From positions 1,860,001 through 1,924,000 of the forward strand of contig NZ_QCYK01000002.1 of assembly GCF_003071345.1 (NCBI RefSeq): a stretch of 64,000 nucleotides of DNA, written 5' to 3'. The notes under the pieces were generated by a model. That model was given only the letters and a program-made list of their open reading frames with translations. It had not been told where the DNA came from and searched no databases. The stretch's first letter is position 1, and every line of letters starts with the position of its first letter. Positions 50,535 through 60,435 of this stretch are shown piece after piece. The stretch comes from Chitinophaga parva. Its GTDB lineage: Bacteria; Bacteroidota; Bacteroidia; Chitinophagales; Chitinophagaceae. A program made the position numbers and the translations under genes.

Positions 50535-50597
50535 TTTGAAATACCAAACATTTTGACCATCTTCGCATTTAAACCAAAACTGAACCGACCGGGAAAG

Positions 50598-51188
50598 ATG
50601 GTGGACGACAAAGATATATGGGATGCTTTTCGTTCGGGAAATGAAAGTGCGCTGCAGGTCGTCTTTGACAAATACTATACACCTTTATTTAACTACGGTC
50701 ACAAATTCACACCAGACGATCACCTGATTGAAGATGCCTTGCAGGACTTATTTGTTAAGCTCTGGAAGAACCGGGACCGGGTACAGGCTACAGCATCTGT
50801 AAAGAACTACCTCTACAAGTCATTCCGCCGCGTACTCCTGCGCGCGATGGACACACAACAGCGTAAACATAGCTTTTCCTTGCTGGACAACTTTCTGGAC
50901 CTGGACCAGGAGCTGGCGTATGATCAAACGTTGATCAGCCGCGAGCAGCTGGAAAAGCTCCGCGGGCAACTGCGCCTGGCATTAAGCAGGATGACGCCGC
51001 GCCAGCGTGAGATCATCCACCTGCGCTACTTCGAAGAAATGGAGTACGGGGAAATTGCCGCCGTCATGCAACTGTCGGTTTCCAGTACCTATAAATTACT
51101 ATATAAGGCTATAGACGGCCTGCGCACCTATTTGTCCAAGTCAGACCTCCTGTTGCTGGCGGCGTTACTTGCCTTGAAAAAAATCTAA
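50598..51188 (+). CDS. ECF sigma factor, FecI-like
   Basis: This protein of about 196 residues is a sigma-70-family ECF factor of the Bacteroidota type. Region 2 is seen in FDKYYTPLFNYGHKFTPDDH and EDALQDLFVKLWKNRDRV. Region 4 is in MTPRQREIIHLRYFEEMEYG and AAVMQLSVSSTYKLLYKAI. The start at 50598 (MVDDKDIW) matches the family; an upstream in-frame ATG would add 15 residues of no family match. Such factors are held by a FecR anti-sigma factor, here encoded 124 bases downstream, and turn on the SusCD genes beyond it. Confidence 0.93.
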   Translation: MVDDKDIWDAFRSGNESALQVVFDKYYTPLFNYGHKFTPDDHLIEDALQDLFVKLWKNRDRVQATASVKNYLYKSFRRVLLRAMDTQQRKHSFSLLDNFLDLDQELAYDQTLISREQLEKLRGQLRLALSRMTPRQREIIHLRYFEEMEYGEIAAVMQLSVSSTYKLLYKAIDGLRTYLSKSDLLLLAALLALKKI

Positions 51189-51312
51189 CTACTTCCTGTT
51201 TCTTACACCCTTTTTTGAAAATCATTCATTTTATCCCCATTTTAATGAAATTATTATTTTTTTAATAACCGGGAGGGATAAAACACCCGCAGCCGTGTGT
51301 ATTTAAATAAGC

Positions 51313-52356
51313 ATGGATCTTCCAAACCAGTCATACGAGCATTACACCACTACCACTTTCTTTGAGGATGAGCAGTTTATCCGCCATGTATTGCACCCGG
51401 ATGAAGCATCTGTTGCCCACTGGGGGCAGGTGGCCGCGCAGTATCCTGCCCAAAGAACGGCCATGGAGGAAGCCCGTATCTGGATACAGTTGCTGCATGG
51501 ACAACGGTCTTACCAGCCCGCGGTCAGCAGCCAGCAGTTGTGGGACAAGATCGCGCAGGATATGGAACAACACGACCGGCGGGAGCGGCAGGTGTACCGG
51601 CCCTTGCGCATAGCCGCCAGGTGGATCAGCGCTGCTGCAGCGGTGCTGATCTTCGCCCTACTCTCGCGTGAATGGTCGTCCCTTGGGGAAAAACAGTATG
51701 CTACCGACTATGGGAAACAGGAACAGGTAGTCTTGCCTGATGAATCGGTGATCACGCTCAATGGCCATTCTGCCATTCATTATGTACGCACCTGGAAGTC
51801 CGGGAAACCGCGCCAGATCTGGCTGCAGGGTGAAGCCTTCTTCGAAGTGAAACACGTGGCCCTGCAGAACCGCCTGCGCCAGTCAGACTCCTTTCATGTG
51901 TACGTAAGTGACCTGGCACTGACCGTTACCGGTACTAAATTCAATGTGCGGAACCGCCGCGGTATCACAGAAGTATCGCTGCTGGAAGGTAGTCTCCGGA
52001 TCGAAAAAACAGGACCCGGTGCATTTGTCAAAATGCTCAAACCCGGGGATGCCTATGTGTACGACAGCAGCAGGCAACTGCTGACAACCATGGAAGGCAG
52101 GCAGCCGCAGGCCAACAGGGCGTGGACCAACGACGAACTGGATGCGGATGGTTATACCCTCGGGGATATCCTGCATGTGCTGGAAGATACCTATGGTTAT
52201 GACATTACTTTAACATCACCACAACTTGCACAAAGAACGTTGTCAGGTACCATCCCTGCCACCAGTGCAGACGACATCCTTTTTGTTATCAGGAAGGCGT
52301 TCAATCTTAAAATCAACCAAAAGGGAAAACATTTAATTATCAGCCCAAATCTGTAG
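51313..52356 (+). CDS. FecR family anti-sigma factor
   Basis: This 347-residue inner-membrane protein has a cytoplasmic N-terminus, one transmembrane helix near residues 97-115 (WISAAAAVLIFALLSREW), a FecR domain (about 130-230, with GKQEQVVLPDESVITLNG and TGTKFNVRNRRGITEVSLLE) and a C-terminal DUF4974 domain (LGDILHVLEDTYGYDITLTS). It receives the signal from the STN domain of the receptor and releases the sigma factor. The receptor gene starts 1 base after its stop. Confidence 0.93.
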   Translation: MDLPNQSYEHYTTTTFFEDEQFIRHVLHPDEASVAHWGQVAAQYPAQRTAMEEARIWIQLLHGQRSYQPAVSSQQLWDKIAQDMEQHDRRERQVYRPLRIAARWISAAAAVLIFALLSREWSSLGEKQYATDYGKQEQVVLPDESVITLNGHSAIHYVRTWKSGKPRQIWLQGEAFFEVKHVALQNRLRQSDSFHVYVSDLALTVTGTKFNVRNRRGITEVSLLEGSLRIEKTGPGAFVKMLKPGDAYVYDSSRQLLTTMEGRQPQANRAWTNDELDADGYTLGDILHVLEDTYGYDITLTSPQLAQRTLSGTIPATSADDILFVIRKAFNLKINQKGKHLIISPNL

Positions 52357-52357
52357 A

Positions 52358-55300
52358 ATGAACTTTAGACTTTTTATTGTCATCTGCTTCCTGTTGGGAG
52401 CAGTGCCCGGGAGGCTATTTGCCCAGCAGCAAATGAAGCTCAAAGCCGCGCTGGACGAGGTAAAGGCCGTATACGGCACTAAGTTTTCTTATGAAGCACA
52501 TTTGCTGGACGATGTGACGGTAAACCTGAAATTACCGCTGAAAAGATCAGTGCCGGTAGAAGATGTGCTGAAAGACCTGTTGTACAAAAAGGGGTTTGTA
52601 TTCCTTTATGTGCAGGAAAACTATTACACCATCATCCGCGATACACGGTCCGAAAAGACCAACGACAACGCGGGTGCGCCGGCCGATAACACAGCCATAT
52701 CTGATCCCTATGTGCAAACACTCACTGGCGTGGTAACGGATAAGGAAGGGCATCCGCTGATAGGGGTTACCGTATTGCCGGAAGGCTACGCTATCCGCTT
52801 TGGTACCCTCACCAGCAGTGACGGGCGTTACACCCTGCGCCTGCAAACCAGCACCAAAGCAGTGATCTTCAGCTATGTAGGTATGATCCCCCAGAAGATC
52901 GAGATCGGTGATAAAACAGTGATCAATGCACAACTGGAATCGGATGTAAACCAGCTTCAGGAAGTGAACGTGGTTTCCACCGGTTACCAGACATTGCCCA
53001 AAGAGCGCGCCACTGGGGCATTTGGACAGATCACTGCCGCACAGTTGAAAGCAGTGCCTGCCGTGAACATCATTGAAAGGTTGGAAGGTACCACCCCGGG
53101 CGTGCGTTTCGATGCGAGGACGAATAAAGTGACCATTCGCGGTGTGAACACGCTGAACTCCACCGGAAGCCCGCTGGTGGTGGTAGATGGCTTCCCCGCA
53201 GTGGACCAGGATCTTGTAACACAATTAAATCCCTCTGCCAGTGGCGGCGGTATCCTGAGCCGCTACAATCCCGAAGACATTGAAAGCATCACTATCCTGA
53301 AAGATGCTGCTGCCACCTCTATCTGGGGCGCCAAAGCGGCCAATGGCGTGATCGTGATCACGACTAAGAAAGGCAAGAAGAATGCTTCGCAGGTAAATTT
53401 CAATACAAACCTCAGCATCGCTAACCCGGCTAATCTGAAGAACCTGAACCGCATGAGCAGCGCCCAGTACATTGACCTGGAAAAGGAAATGAAGGATCTG
53501 GGCTTTTACTCCGATCCCGCGGTGTGGGACAACAGCTGGATGACCTTCAACCAAAACAAGCCGGTGAGCGAAGCAATGGAATGGATGTTTAAAGTGGATC
53601 GCGGCGAGGCAACGGCCGCCCAGCGCGACTCTGCGCTGACAGCACTGGGCAAGCTGGATAATAAAAAACAGATCCGTGACCTGCTGCTGCAACGCGCCGT
53701 GTCGCAGCAATATAACCTCTCCCTGTCTGGTGGTGGGCAGCATAACACCTACTATGTTTCTACCAACTACACCCGTGATATTCCCGTGTTCCGCAGCAAC
53801 AAAGCGGAGAACTTTTTCCTGACGGCCAATATCAGCAATGAGCTGTTCAACAATCGCGTAACAGTGAACACCGGGATCAACTATAACTATGTACATAGTA
53901 TTGCCAATACCGCTGCACTGAATGCCATCGGCTCCAGCCGCCTGGGCCTGCGCCCCTATGAAATGCTGGCAGATGCCAACGGTAATCCTATTGCACGTTC
54001 CATTGACTACCGTGATGAAGTGGCGGCAGATTTCCTGCAGAAAGGTTACCTGCCCTGGACCTACAGCCCGCTGCAGGAGCTGAACTATGGCAATACAACG
54101 GGAAAGGATAACCGCTTCCGCCTGAATACGGATATCACCACGAAGATCACTGACTGGGCCAATGTAAACGTAGCCGGCTCCCTGCAACGCAACCAGGAAG
54201 AGCAGGTCTACCTGGCTGACCTGAATAGCTATGATGAACGTGTGCTGATCAATACCGGCACCACGGTGGATAACAACGGCCGCCTGGTATATGGTGTACC
54301 TTATGGTGGTAAAATGATCACCCATAATACTTCCGATGTCAGCTATGCACTACGTGGCCAGCTGAATGTGAACAAATCCTGGAAGATCGTTTCACTGAAC
54401 GCCCTGGCCGGTACGGAGATCCGCGAAACCCAGGGAACGAATTACCAGCAAACCCGTTATGGATTTGATGAAGATACCTATGCATCTGCTTCGTGGGATC
54501 CGGATACCTATTATACCACTGTGATGGGCTGGAGCACCAGCCTGGGTTATAGTGATGGTAGCATCAACCGGTCTATCAACCGCTTCCTGTCATACTACGG
54601 CAACGGCGCCTTGTCGTTCCTGGACAGCCGCTATGTGTTATCTGCCAGCGCGCGTTTTGATGACTATACCCTGGCCGGCGCCACCCGCAGCCAGCGCGCA
54701 AGACCGTTGTGGTCTGCCGGTGCCAAATGGGATCTCACATCGGAGCATTTCATGCAGCATATAAAACCCATCAACAAACTGGCCCTGCGCCTCACGTATG
54801 GTACTGCGGGTGCTGTTCCTACCAGCGCCAGTAACGCCGCTATATTGTCGTTGTATGGCCTGGATCCGGTGACCCGCGAGCCTTATGGCAGCATCTCATC
54901 GCCGGCCAATAACAAGATCAGCTGGGAGCTGACGCGGAGCTGGAACCTGGGGCTCGACTTTGCCGTGTTGAACAACCGCCTGACGGTAACTGCGGATGCA
55001 TACCGTAAGCGCACCAGCGACATCATGTGGCAGTTCCCAGTCAACAGTACGTATGGCTGGAGCAGCATTTATTATAATGCTGCCAGTATGAAAGGTAATG
55101 GCTACGAATTTGGCGTGCGGGGTGATATCTTCCGCGGCAATCATTTCAACTGGTCTTCCACTTTCAATCTCTCGTACAATACCAACAAGGTAACGGATTC
55201 GCGCTTCACCAGGCCTACCAGCAGCCTGGCGGTGGGCAGCAGCACGCCCATTGTAGGGTTGCCAAATGACTATCTATATGCTTACCGCTGGGCAGGGCTG

Positions 55301-55918
55301 GACAACCAGGGCCGCTCCCAGGTATACGATAAGAACGGCAAGATCATCAACGCGGATGCCGGCAATAACGAGATCACTGCACAGGACCTGGTGTACATGG
55401 GCCGTACCACGCCGCCTTATTTCGGGGGCTTCTTCAACGATTTTTCGTATAACGCATTCACCCTGGGTATACGCATGACGTACGAAACAGGCGGTGTATT
55501 CCGCAGGTCTTCCATCGATAATTACCCGGATTATGTAGGTATTTACTATGGCCAGATCGGGGCGCAGAAAGACCTGGCGCTGCGCTGGCGCAAACCGGGG
55601 GATGAGCAGTTCACGAACGTACCGGGCCTGCCTAATATTTCTACCAATGGCAGCAACCGTTACAAATTCTCGGACCTGTTGGTGCAAAAAGATGGCTTTG
55701 TGCGTTTGCAACAGATCAATGTGGGTTACCAGGTGCCTTCCAAGGCACTCTCCAGGTTGTTGCTGAAATCAGCCAGCATAAACCTGGCGGTACGTAACCT
55801 GGGCATCATCTGGCGTGCTAACCATATGGGTATTGATCCCAGCTATATTATTACCAACAGTTATAGCAACCTCCCACCTGCTCCCAGTTATTTCCTGAGC
55901 CTCAACGCATCTTTCTAG
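52358..55918 (+). CDS. SusC/RagA receptor with STN signalling domain
   Basis: This 1186-residue outer-membrane receptor has a signal peptide (ending GRLFAQQ), an STN domain (about 27-90, KAALDEVKAVYGTKFSYEA) and a CarboxypepD_reg-like domain (about 118-200). The TonB-dependent plug follows (VVSTGYQTLPKERATGAFG, PLVVVDGFPAVDQD, DAAATSIWGAKAANGVIVIT), then the barrel ending YFLSLNASF. The STN domain signals to the FecR protein encoded upstream, so the uptake of its substrate induces its own operon. The downstream SusD gene is 20 bases away. The substrate is not evident. The absence of glycosidases and the nearby protease and thioredoxins point away from a classical polysaccharide. Confidence 0.95.
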   Translation: MNFRLFIVICFLLGAVPGRLFAQQQMKLKAALDEVKAVYGTKFSYEAHLLDDVTVNLKLPLKRSVPVEDVLKDLLYKKGFVFLYVQENYYTIIRDTRSEKTNDNAGAPADNTAISDPYVQTLTGVVTDKEGHPLIGVTVLPEGYAIRFGTLTSSDGRYTLRLQTSTKAVIFSYVGMIPQKIEIGDKTVINAQLESDVNQLQEVNVVSTGYQTLPKERATGAFGQITAAQLKAVPAVNIIERLEGTTPGVRFDARTNKVTIRGVNTLNSTGSPLVVVDGFPAVDQDLVTQLNPSASGGGILSRYNPEDIESITILKDAAATSIWGAKAANGVIVITTKKGKKNASQVNFNTNLSIANPANLKNLNRMSSAQYIDLEKEMKDLGFYSDPAVWDNSWMTFNQNKPVSEAMEWMFKVDRGEATAAQRDSALTALGKLDNKKQIRDLLLQRAVSQQYNLSLSGGGQHNTYYVSTNYTRDIPVFRSNKAENFFLTANISNELFNNRVTVNTGINYNYVHSIANTAALNAIGSSRLGLRPYEMLADANGNPIARSIDYRDEVAADFLQKGYLPWTYSPLQELNYGNTTGKDNRFRLNTDITTKITDWANVNVAGSLQRNQEEQVYLADLNSYDERVLINTGTTVDNNGRLVYGVPYGGKMITHNTSDVSYALRGQLNVNKSWKIVSLNALAGTEIRETQGTNYQQTRYGFDEDTYASASWDPDTYYTTVMGWSTSLGYSDGSINRSINRFLSYYGNGALSFLDSRYVLSASARFDDYTLAGATRSQRARPLWSAGAKWDLTSEHFMQHIKPINKLALRLTYGTAGAVPTSASNAAILSLYGLDPVTREPYGSISSPANNKISWELTRSWNLGLDFAVLNNRLTVTADAYRKRTSDIMWQFPVNSTYGWSSIYYNAASMKGNGYEFGVRGDIFRGNHFNWSSTFNLSYNTNKVTDSRFTRPTSSLAVGSSTPIVGLPNDYLYAYRWAGLDNQGRSQVYDKNGKIINADAGNNEITAQDLVYMGRTTPPYFGGFFNDFSYNAFTLGIRMTYETGGVFRRSSIDNYPDYVGIYYGQIGAQKDLALRWRKPGDEQFTNVPGLPNISTNGSNRYKFSDLLVQKDGFVRLQQINVGYQVPSKALSRLLLKSASINLAVRNLGIIWRANHMGIDPSYIITNSYSNLPPAPSYFLSLNASF

Positions 55919-55938
55919 TAACGCGAAATCCAACAACG

Positions 55939-57312
55939 ATGACCAAGAAATTGCTTTATATATCACTGCTCGCACTGCTGCTCGGCGCTGCATCCTGCCG
56001 CAAATACGTGGAGGTAACGCAGCCTAACCAGCGCACGTTTAAATACACTTCGGATTTCCAGGCGCTGCTCAATGACGTGAACGTGATGGAAACTTCCGCC
56101 AGCCTGCCTATGTTGTCCAGCGATGATATCAACATCGGTACCAATACCAGTATGCAGAACCTGCTCACTAACGGGTATGATAATATTTACACGTGGGCGG
56201 CTACCTATTATACTTCCGACCAAAGCGACGCCGGTTGGGACCAGTTATATAACCTGGTGTACGTATGCAACCAGATCACGGCCAATGTGATGACCAGTAC
56301 GGAAGGCACCGATCAGCAAAAGAAGCAGGTCTATGCGGAGGCGCAGGTGCAGCGAGCCGCTACTTATTTAACGCTGGTGAATTTATATGCCCGCGTGTAC
56401 AACGAGGCCAATGCAGCCAGTGATCCCGGCCTGCCCTTGTTGCTCTCTCCAGATCTTTTCGTGAACCTGACCCGGTCATCGGTGAAAGCCGTATACGACC
56501 AGATCATCAAGGACCTCACGGACGCTATACCTAACCTGCCGGATGTGGGCGCCAACCGCCTGCATCCCGGAAAGGGCGGGGCTTACGCAGTACTGGCAAG
56601 AACATACTTGTACATGCAGCGTTACACAGATGCTGCTGACAATGCAGCCAAGTCGCTTACTTATCAACACACGTTGCTGAACCTGGATGATTATGTGACG
56701 GGAGGAAAAGCCTTCCCGAGAAGACTGGACAATGTGGAAGTGATGATGTCGAAAAAAGCGATGAAACCGGGTTTTATCGATCTGCCGCTTAGTACAGACC
56801 TGGTGAAACTTTTTGATACCCGTGATCTGCGCTATGTGTTATTTACGCGGAACGGTACTTCCTTTTTTCCTGCATTTGACGGTAGAGGATCTTACCGCGA
56901 CCGCATGTTTGGCGGTGACAATAACACGGTAACAGTAGGCGTAGGTGTACCGGAGATGATGCTGATCCAGGCGGAGGGACTGGCGCGGAGCGGCGACAAA
57001 GATGGTGCACTGGCATTGATCAACACCTTAAGACAGAACCGTTTCAAAGCAGCGGACTATGCCCCGCTTACCGCTGCCACGGCGGATGCTGTCCTGCACC
57101 TGGTACTGGAGGAAAGGCGCCGGGAATTGTTTGGTACCGGTCTTCGGTGGTTTGATCAACGTCGCCTCAGCGTGGAACCCGCATTAGCGGTTACAGTTAC
57201 ACGCACGTTCAAGGGCAATACGTACACGCTGACTTCCGGCGACCGCTATGTGTATCCCATTCCGCCCAGGAATATCGATCTCAATCCTGAATTAATTCAA
57301 AACGCCAGATAA
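55939..57312 (+). CDS. SusD/RagB family lipoprotein
   Basis: This 457-residue lipoprotein has lipobox GAASC (Cys20). It is the partner of the STN-type SusC. The typical helical core is present (WDQLYNLVYVCNQITANVM, EAQVQRAATYLTLVNLYARV), as are the C-terminal features GVPEMMLIQAEGLARSGDKD and VLEERRRELFGTGLRWFDQR. It is somewhat shorter than the other SusD of the window. The thioredoxin gene starts 13 bases after its stop. Confidence 0.93.
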   Translation: MTKKLLYISLLALLLGAASCRKYVEVTQPNQRTFKYTSDFQALLNDVNVMETSASLPMLSSDDINIGTNTSMQNLLTNGYDNIYTWAATYYTSDQSDAGWDQLYNLVYVCNQITANVMTSTEGTDQQKKQVYAEAQVQRAATYLTLVNLYARVYNEANAASDPGLPLLLSPDLFVNLTRSSVKAVYDQIIKDLTDAIPNLPDVGANRLHPGKGGAYAVLARTYLYMQRYTDAADNAAKSLTYQHTLLNLDDYVTGGKAFPRRLDNVEVMMSKKAMKPGFIDLPLSTDLVKLFDTRDLRYVLFTRNGTSFFPAFDGRGSYRDRMFGGDNNTVTVGVGVPEMMLIQAEGLARSGDKDGALALINTLRQNRFKAADYAPLTAATADAVLHLVLEERRRELFGTGLRWFDQRRLSVEPALAVTVTRTFKGNTYTLTSGDRYVYPIPPRNIDLNPELIQNAR

Positions 57313-57325
57313 AAACCCACCAGAT

Positions 57326-58798
57326 ATGAGTTGCAAAAAATTAAACTGGATCACCGGTGTACTGTTGTTGAGTGCCGCCACAGTGCTGGGCCAGGCTAAG
57401 ATGGACCAGTACAGGAATGCCACACCGGAACAATTGGTAGAACGTACCGATCTCACGGAAGCCCAGCTGGGTGACATCCAGCGTTACTTCCAGTTGGGTT
57501 TGAAAGATGAGCAAAAGGCAAAGACACTGCAACAGCTGATCGTGGCTAGATACCCGAAGGGCAGTACCGCACGATTTGTAAGCTTTCATACTATAGAAGG
57601 CGCTGTGACAGCGCAGGATCGCATTGCGCGCGCAGAAGCATTCCTGCAGGCGTTCCCCTACAATGAATGGCATCAGCATCCCAATGGACAAGAGTTTATA
57701 TACTACACAACTTACCGTGTGCTGGGCAGTGCTTATTTTGATGCCCGCCAGTTTAATAAATTCCTGGACCTTACCACGCCGCTCAATTTTAAAACGGAGA
57801 ATGAACTGTACCGGTGGAATGTGATGCGTGCCATTGTTTTCAAAACCGTGGGTGCTGATACACTGCTCAACATTTCCACCCGCATGATCAATGAACTTAT
57901 ACAAAAAAAGGATGATTCCTCTTACATAGAGGTTGGCGTGTTCAACGCAGCACGAGCGGCTGCCAACGCCAGTGAGCAAATGGACAATGAACTGAACACG
58001 CATATCACCCTGTTGCATAGTATGGGCCGTTTTGCCGATGCAAAACCTTTCTTCCACTATCTGTCTCCCGCTGCTACATACGGGAGGGCAGAGCTCAATG
58101 AGCTGCACCTGGACGTATTGCAGCAAACCGGTGATCAGGCTGCCGTACAGCCTTTCCTGGAAAACTGTATGAAGGCAAATGCCATGACGCCCAGGATGCT
58201 GGATGTGTTGAAAGAAGTTTACACCGCACAGCACAAGGATGGTAATTATGATCAATACCTGGCTGGTCTTAAATCTGACACAGAACAACAGACCCTGCTG
58301 GCAGAAGTGAAGGAACATCTTACCAACCAGGAGTATGTACCGTTTGCCATGGAGGATCCTGAAGGGCACCTGGTGCGCTCCAGTGACTGGGGTAACAAGA
58401 TCGTGGTGCTGGACTTCTGGGCTACCTGGTGTAAGCCCTGTATAGCAGCCTTTCCCGGTATGCAGATGCTGATCGATAAATACGCCAACGACCCGCAGGT
58501 AGTGGTGTACATGGTGGGTACCATGCAATCCGGTAACTATAAGGAAAAATCAGAAGGCTACATCAGGCAGCAGGGCTATCGCTTCCATCTGTTGCATGAC
58601 AATATAGACAAGGCCACCGGCGGCCAGGATGCGGTGTTCAGAAGTTTTGTGCCATTCTTTCACTCTTCCGGGATCCCCCGCAAAGTGATCCTTAAAGATG
58701 GAGTAATGCGCTACACAGCAGAAGGTTATTCCGGAAGCCCCAGTAAGCTGGCAGATGAATTGTCAGATGCCATTGAACTTTTAAAAGCAGAGCAATAA
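57326..58798 (+). CDS. TlpA-like thioredoxin-domain protein
   Basis: This 490-residue exported protein (signal peptide ending VLGQA) has a long helical N-terminal part, probably TPR-like (about 30-330). A TlpA-type thioredoxin domain follows with WCKPC at 368-372 (LDFWATWCKPCIAAFPGMQ). CKPC is a less common but known variant of the active site. It likely acts in the periplasm on disulfides, perhaps those of the proteins imported or processed by this locus. It shares a TAATG stop-start overlap with the S41 protease gene. Confidence 0.88.
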   Translation: MSCKKLNWITGVLLLSAATVLGQAKMDQYRNATPEQLVERTDLTEAQLGDIQRYFQLGLKDEQKAKTLQQLIVARYPKGSTARFVSFHTIEGAVTAQDRIARAEAFLQAFPYNEWHQHPNGQEFIYYTTYRVLGSAYFDARQFNKFLDLTTPLNFKTENELYRWNVMRAIVFKTVGADTLLNISTRMINELIQKKDDSSYIEVGVFNAARAAANASEQMDNELNTHITLLHSMGRFADAKPFFHYLSPAATYGRAELNELHLDVLQQTGDQAAVQPFLENCMKANAMTPRMLDVLKEVYTAQHKDGNYDQYLAGLKSDTEQQTLLAEVKEHLTNQEYVPFAMEDPEGHLVRSSDWGNKIVVLDFWATWCKPCIAAFPGMQMLIDKYANDPQVVVYMVGTMQSGNYKEKSEGYIRQQGYRFHLLHDNIDKATGGQDAVFRSFVPFFHSSGIPRKVILKDGVMRYTAEGYSGSPSKLADELSDAIELLKAEQ

Positions 58799-60417
58799 TG
58801 AAGTTGTTTAAAAAATATGGAGGAATGGTGCTGGCGCTTACCTGTGCAATGTTACAGGCCAAAGCACAAGTGAATCCGAAAGAAAAGCTGTGGCAAACGC
58901 TGAAGGCCATCCAGGGAAATTATGTGGATTCACTGAGCGATGAAACACTGGTGAATGCGGCTATTGCCGGAATGATGAGTAAACTGGATCCGCATTCCCG
59001 CTACTTTTCCGGCGATGAATCCGCACAGATGCGGGAGGCTATGCAAGGTAAGTTTGCCGGTATTGGTATTGAGTTCATGGTAGAAAACGATACGGTATTG
59101 GTTACGCAGCTGGTAACAGGCGGTCCTGCGGAGAAGGCCGGCCTGCGTGCGGGCGACCGTATCCTGGCCATCGATAAAATACCGGTAGCGGGGGCTACTA
59201 ATTTTGAGGTGATGAAGAAGATCCGCGGTCCGCAAGGAAAGCCGGTAACCTTGCTTATTCACCGGAACAATGAGGCCGCTGATGTTACCAAAGAGATCGT
59301 GCGCGACTTTGTGGTGGACAGATCCGTGCGCGCTGCCTACATGGTAAATGACAGTATTGGTTATATCTCGCTGCGGATTTTCAGTGAAACCACCCGTTCT
59401 GAAGTGGACAAAGCGATCACCGACCTCAAAGCAAAAGGTATGAAAAGCCTGATCCTGGATCTGCAGGGAAATGGCGGTGGTTACGTGGAAGCAGCCATTG
59501 GCCTGGCCGATGAGTTCCTGCCAAAGGATAAGCTGGTCTTCTATAGCGTGGGCCGCGATAAAGGGAAGGATTATTACTACACTGGTGGCTTCGGCAATTT
59601 TTATGAAGGCAACCTTGTGGTGCTGATCGACCAGTATACAGCATCTGCAAGCGAGATCCTGACCGGTTCTTTACAGGACTGGGACCGTGCCGTGATCGTG
59701 GGCCGCAGGAGTTTTGGTAAAGGCCTGATGCAAAAGCCGGTGCCTGTATTTGATGGTTCTGTGCTGGAACTGACGGGCGCACGGTATTACACACCTTCCG
59801 GAAGGTCCATTCAAAAACCCTACCATGGCTCCGTCTACGAGGACAATGTGTATACACGCCTGGCCAGTGGTGAACTCACCAACGCCAGTGTGATCCACTT
59901 CCCGGATTCTTTGAAGTACACTACGCTTAAGGATAAACGGATTGTGTACGGTGGCGGAGGTATTATGCCAGACCTGTTCATCCCGCTGGATACGGTGGAG
60001 TACAATGGCTGGTTGCAGAACGTTGCGGAGCACCAGCTCTCCGGTAAGATCACGTTTGATTACCTGGATAGCAACCGCACCGCGTTGCTGGCTGCATACA
60101 CCGATTTTAACGCGTTCAACAAATCTTACAAGGTACCAGGCTACCTGGTACAGGACGTGGTGGGTGCGGCAGACAAAGCCGGTTTCCCGCTGAAGGAAAA
60201 CAACCGTGAACGCATGCTGGGTTTACTATCCCTGGGCATTAAAGGCCAGCTGGCCAATCAATTGTATACCGGCAGTGATTACTACCTGCAGGTGCTGAAT
60301 ACAGACAATGCCAGCTTCCAGGCGGCCCTGCAGTTGCTGGAGCGGCCAGGCGGTGTGGCCGCCGTGCTGAAATCCCCTGTGGCAGCGCCGGTGAAAACGA
60401 AGTCAAAGAAAAAATAA
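58798..60417 (+). CDS. S41 family carboxy-terminal processing protease
   Basis: This 539-residue protein has a signal peptide (ending QAKAQ) and a CtpA-type layout. A short helical region comes first, then a PDZ domain (about 88-155, with TGGPAEKAGLRAGDRILAID) and the S41 protease core. The Ser-Lys dyad fits Ser283 (QYTASASEILTGSLQD) and Lys308 (RRSFGKGLMQ), 25 residues apart as in E. coli Prc. GYISLRIFSETT and LILDLQGNGGGYVEAAIGLA are further family blocks. It ends in a Lys-rich tail. A periplasmic protease between two TlpA proteins suggests peptide or protein processing in the envelope. The start overlaps the previous stop. Confidence 0.92.
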   Translation: MKLFKKYGGMVLALTCAMLQAKAQVNPKEKLWQTLKAIQGNYVDSLSDETLVNAAIAGMMSKLDPHSRYFSGDESAQMREAMQGKFAGIGIEFMVENDTVLVTQLVTGGPAEKAGLRAGDRILAIDKIPVAGATNFEVMKKIRGPQGKPVTLLIHRNNEAADVTKEIVRDFVVDRSVRAAYMVNDSIGYISLRIFSETTRSEVDKAITDLKAKGMKSLILDLQGNGGGYVEAAIGLADEFLPKDKLVFYSVGRDKGKDYYYTGGFGNFYEGNLVVLIDQYTASASEILTGSLQDWDRAVIVGRRSFGKGLMQKPVPVFDGSVLELTGARYYTPSGRSIQKPYHGSVYEDNVYTRLASGELTNASVIHFPDSLKYTTLKDKRIVYGGGGIMPDLFIPLDTVEYNGWLQNVAEHQLSGKITFDYLDSNRTALLAAYTDFNAFNKSYKVPGYLVQDVVGAADKAGFPLKENNRERMLGLLSLGIKGQLANQLYTGSDYYLQVLNTDNASFQAALQLLERPGGVAAVLKSPVAAPVKTKSKKK

Positions 60418-60435
60418 CCCGCTAAAAAACGAAAT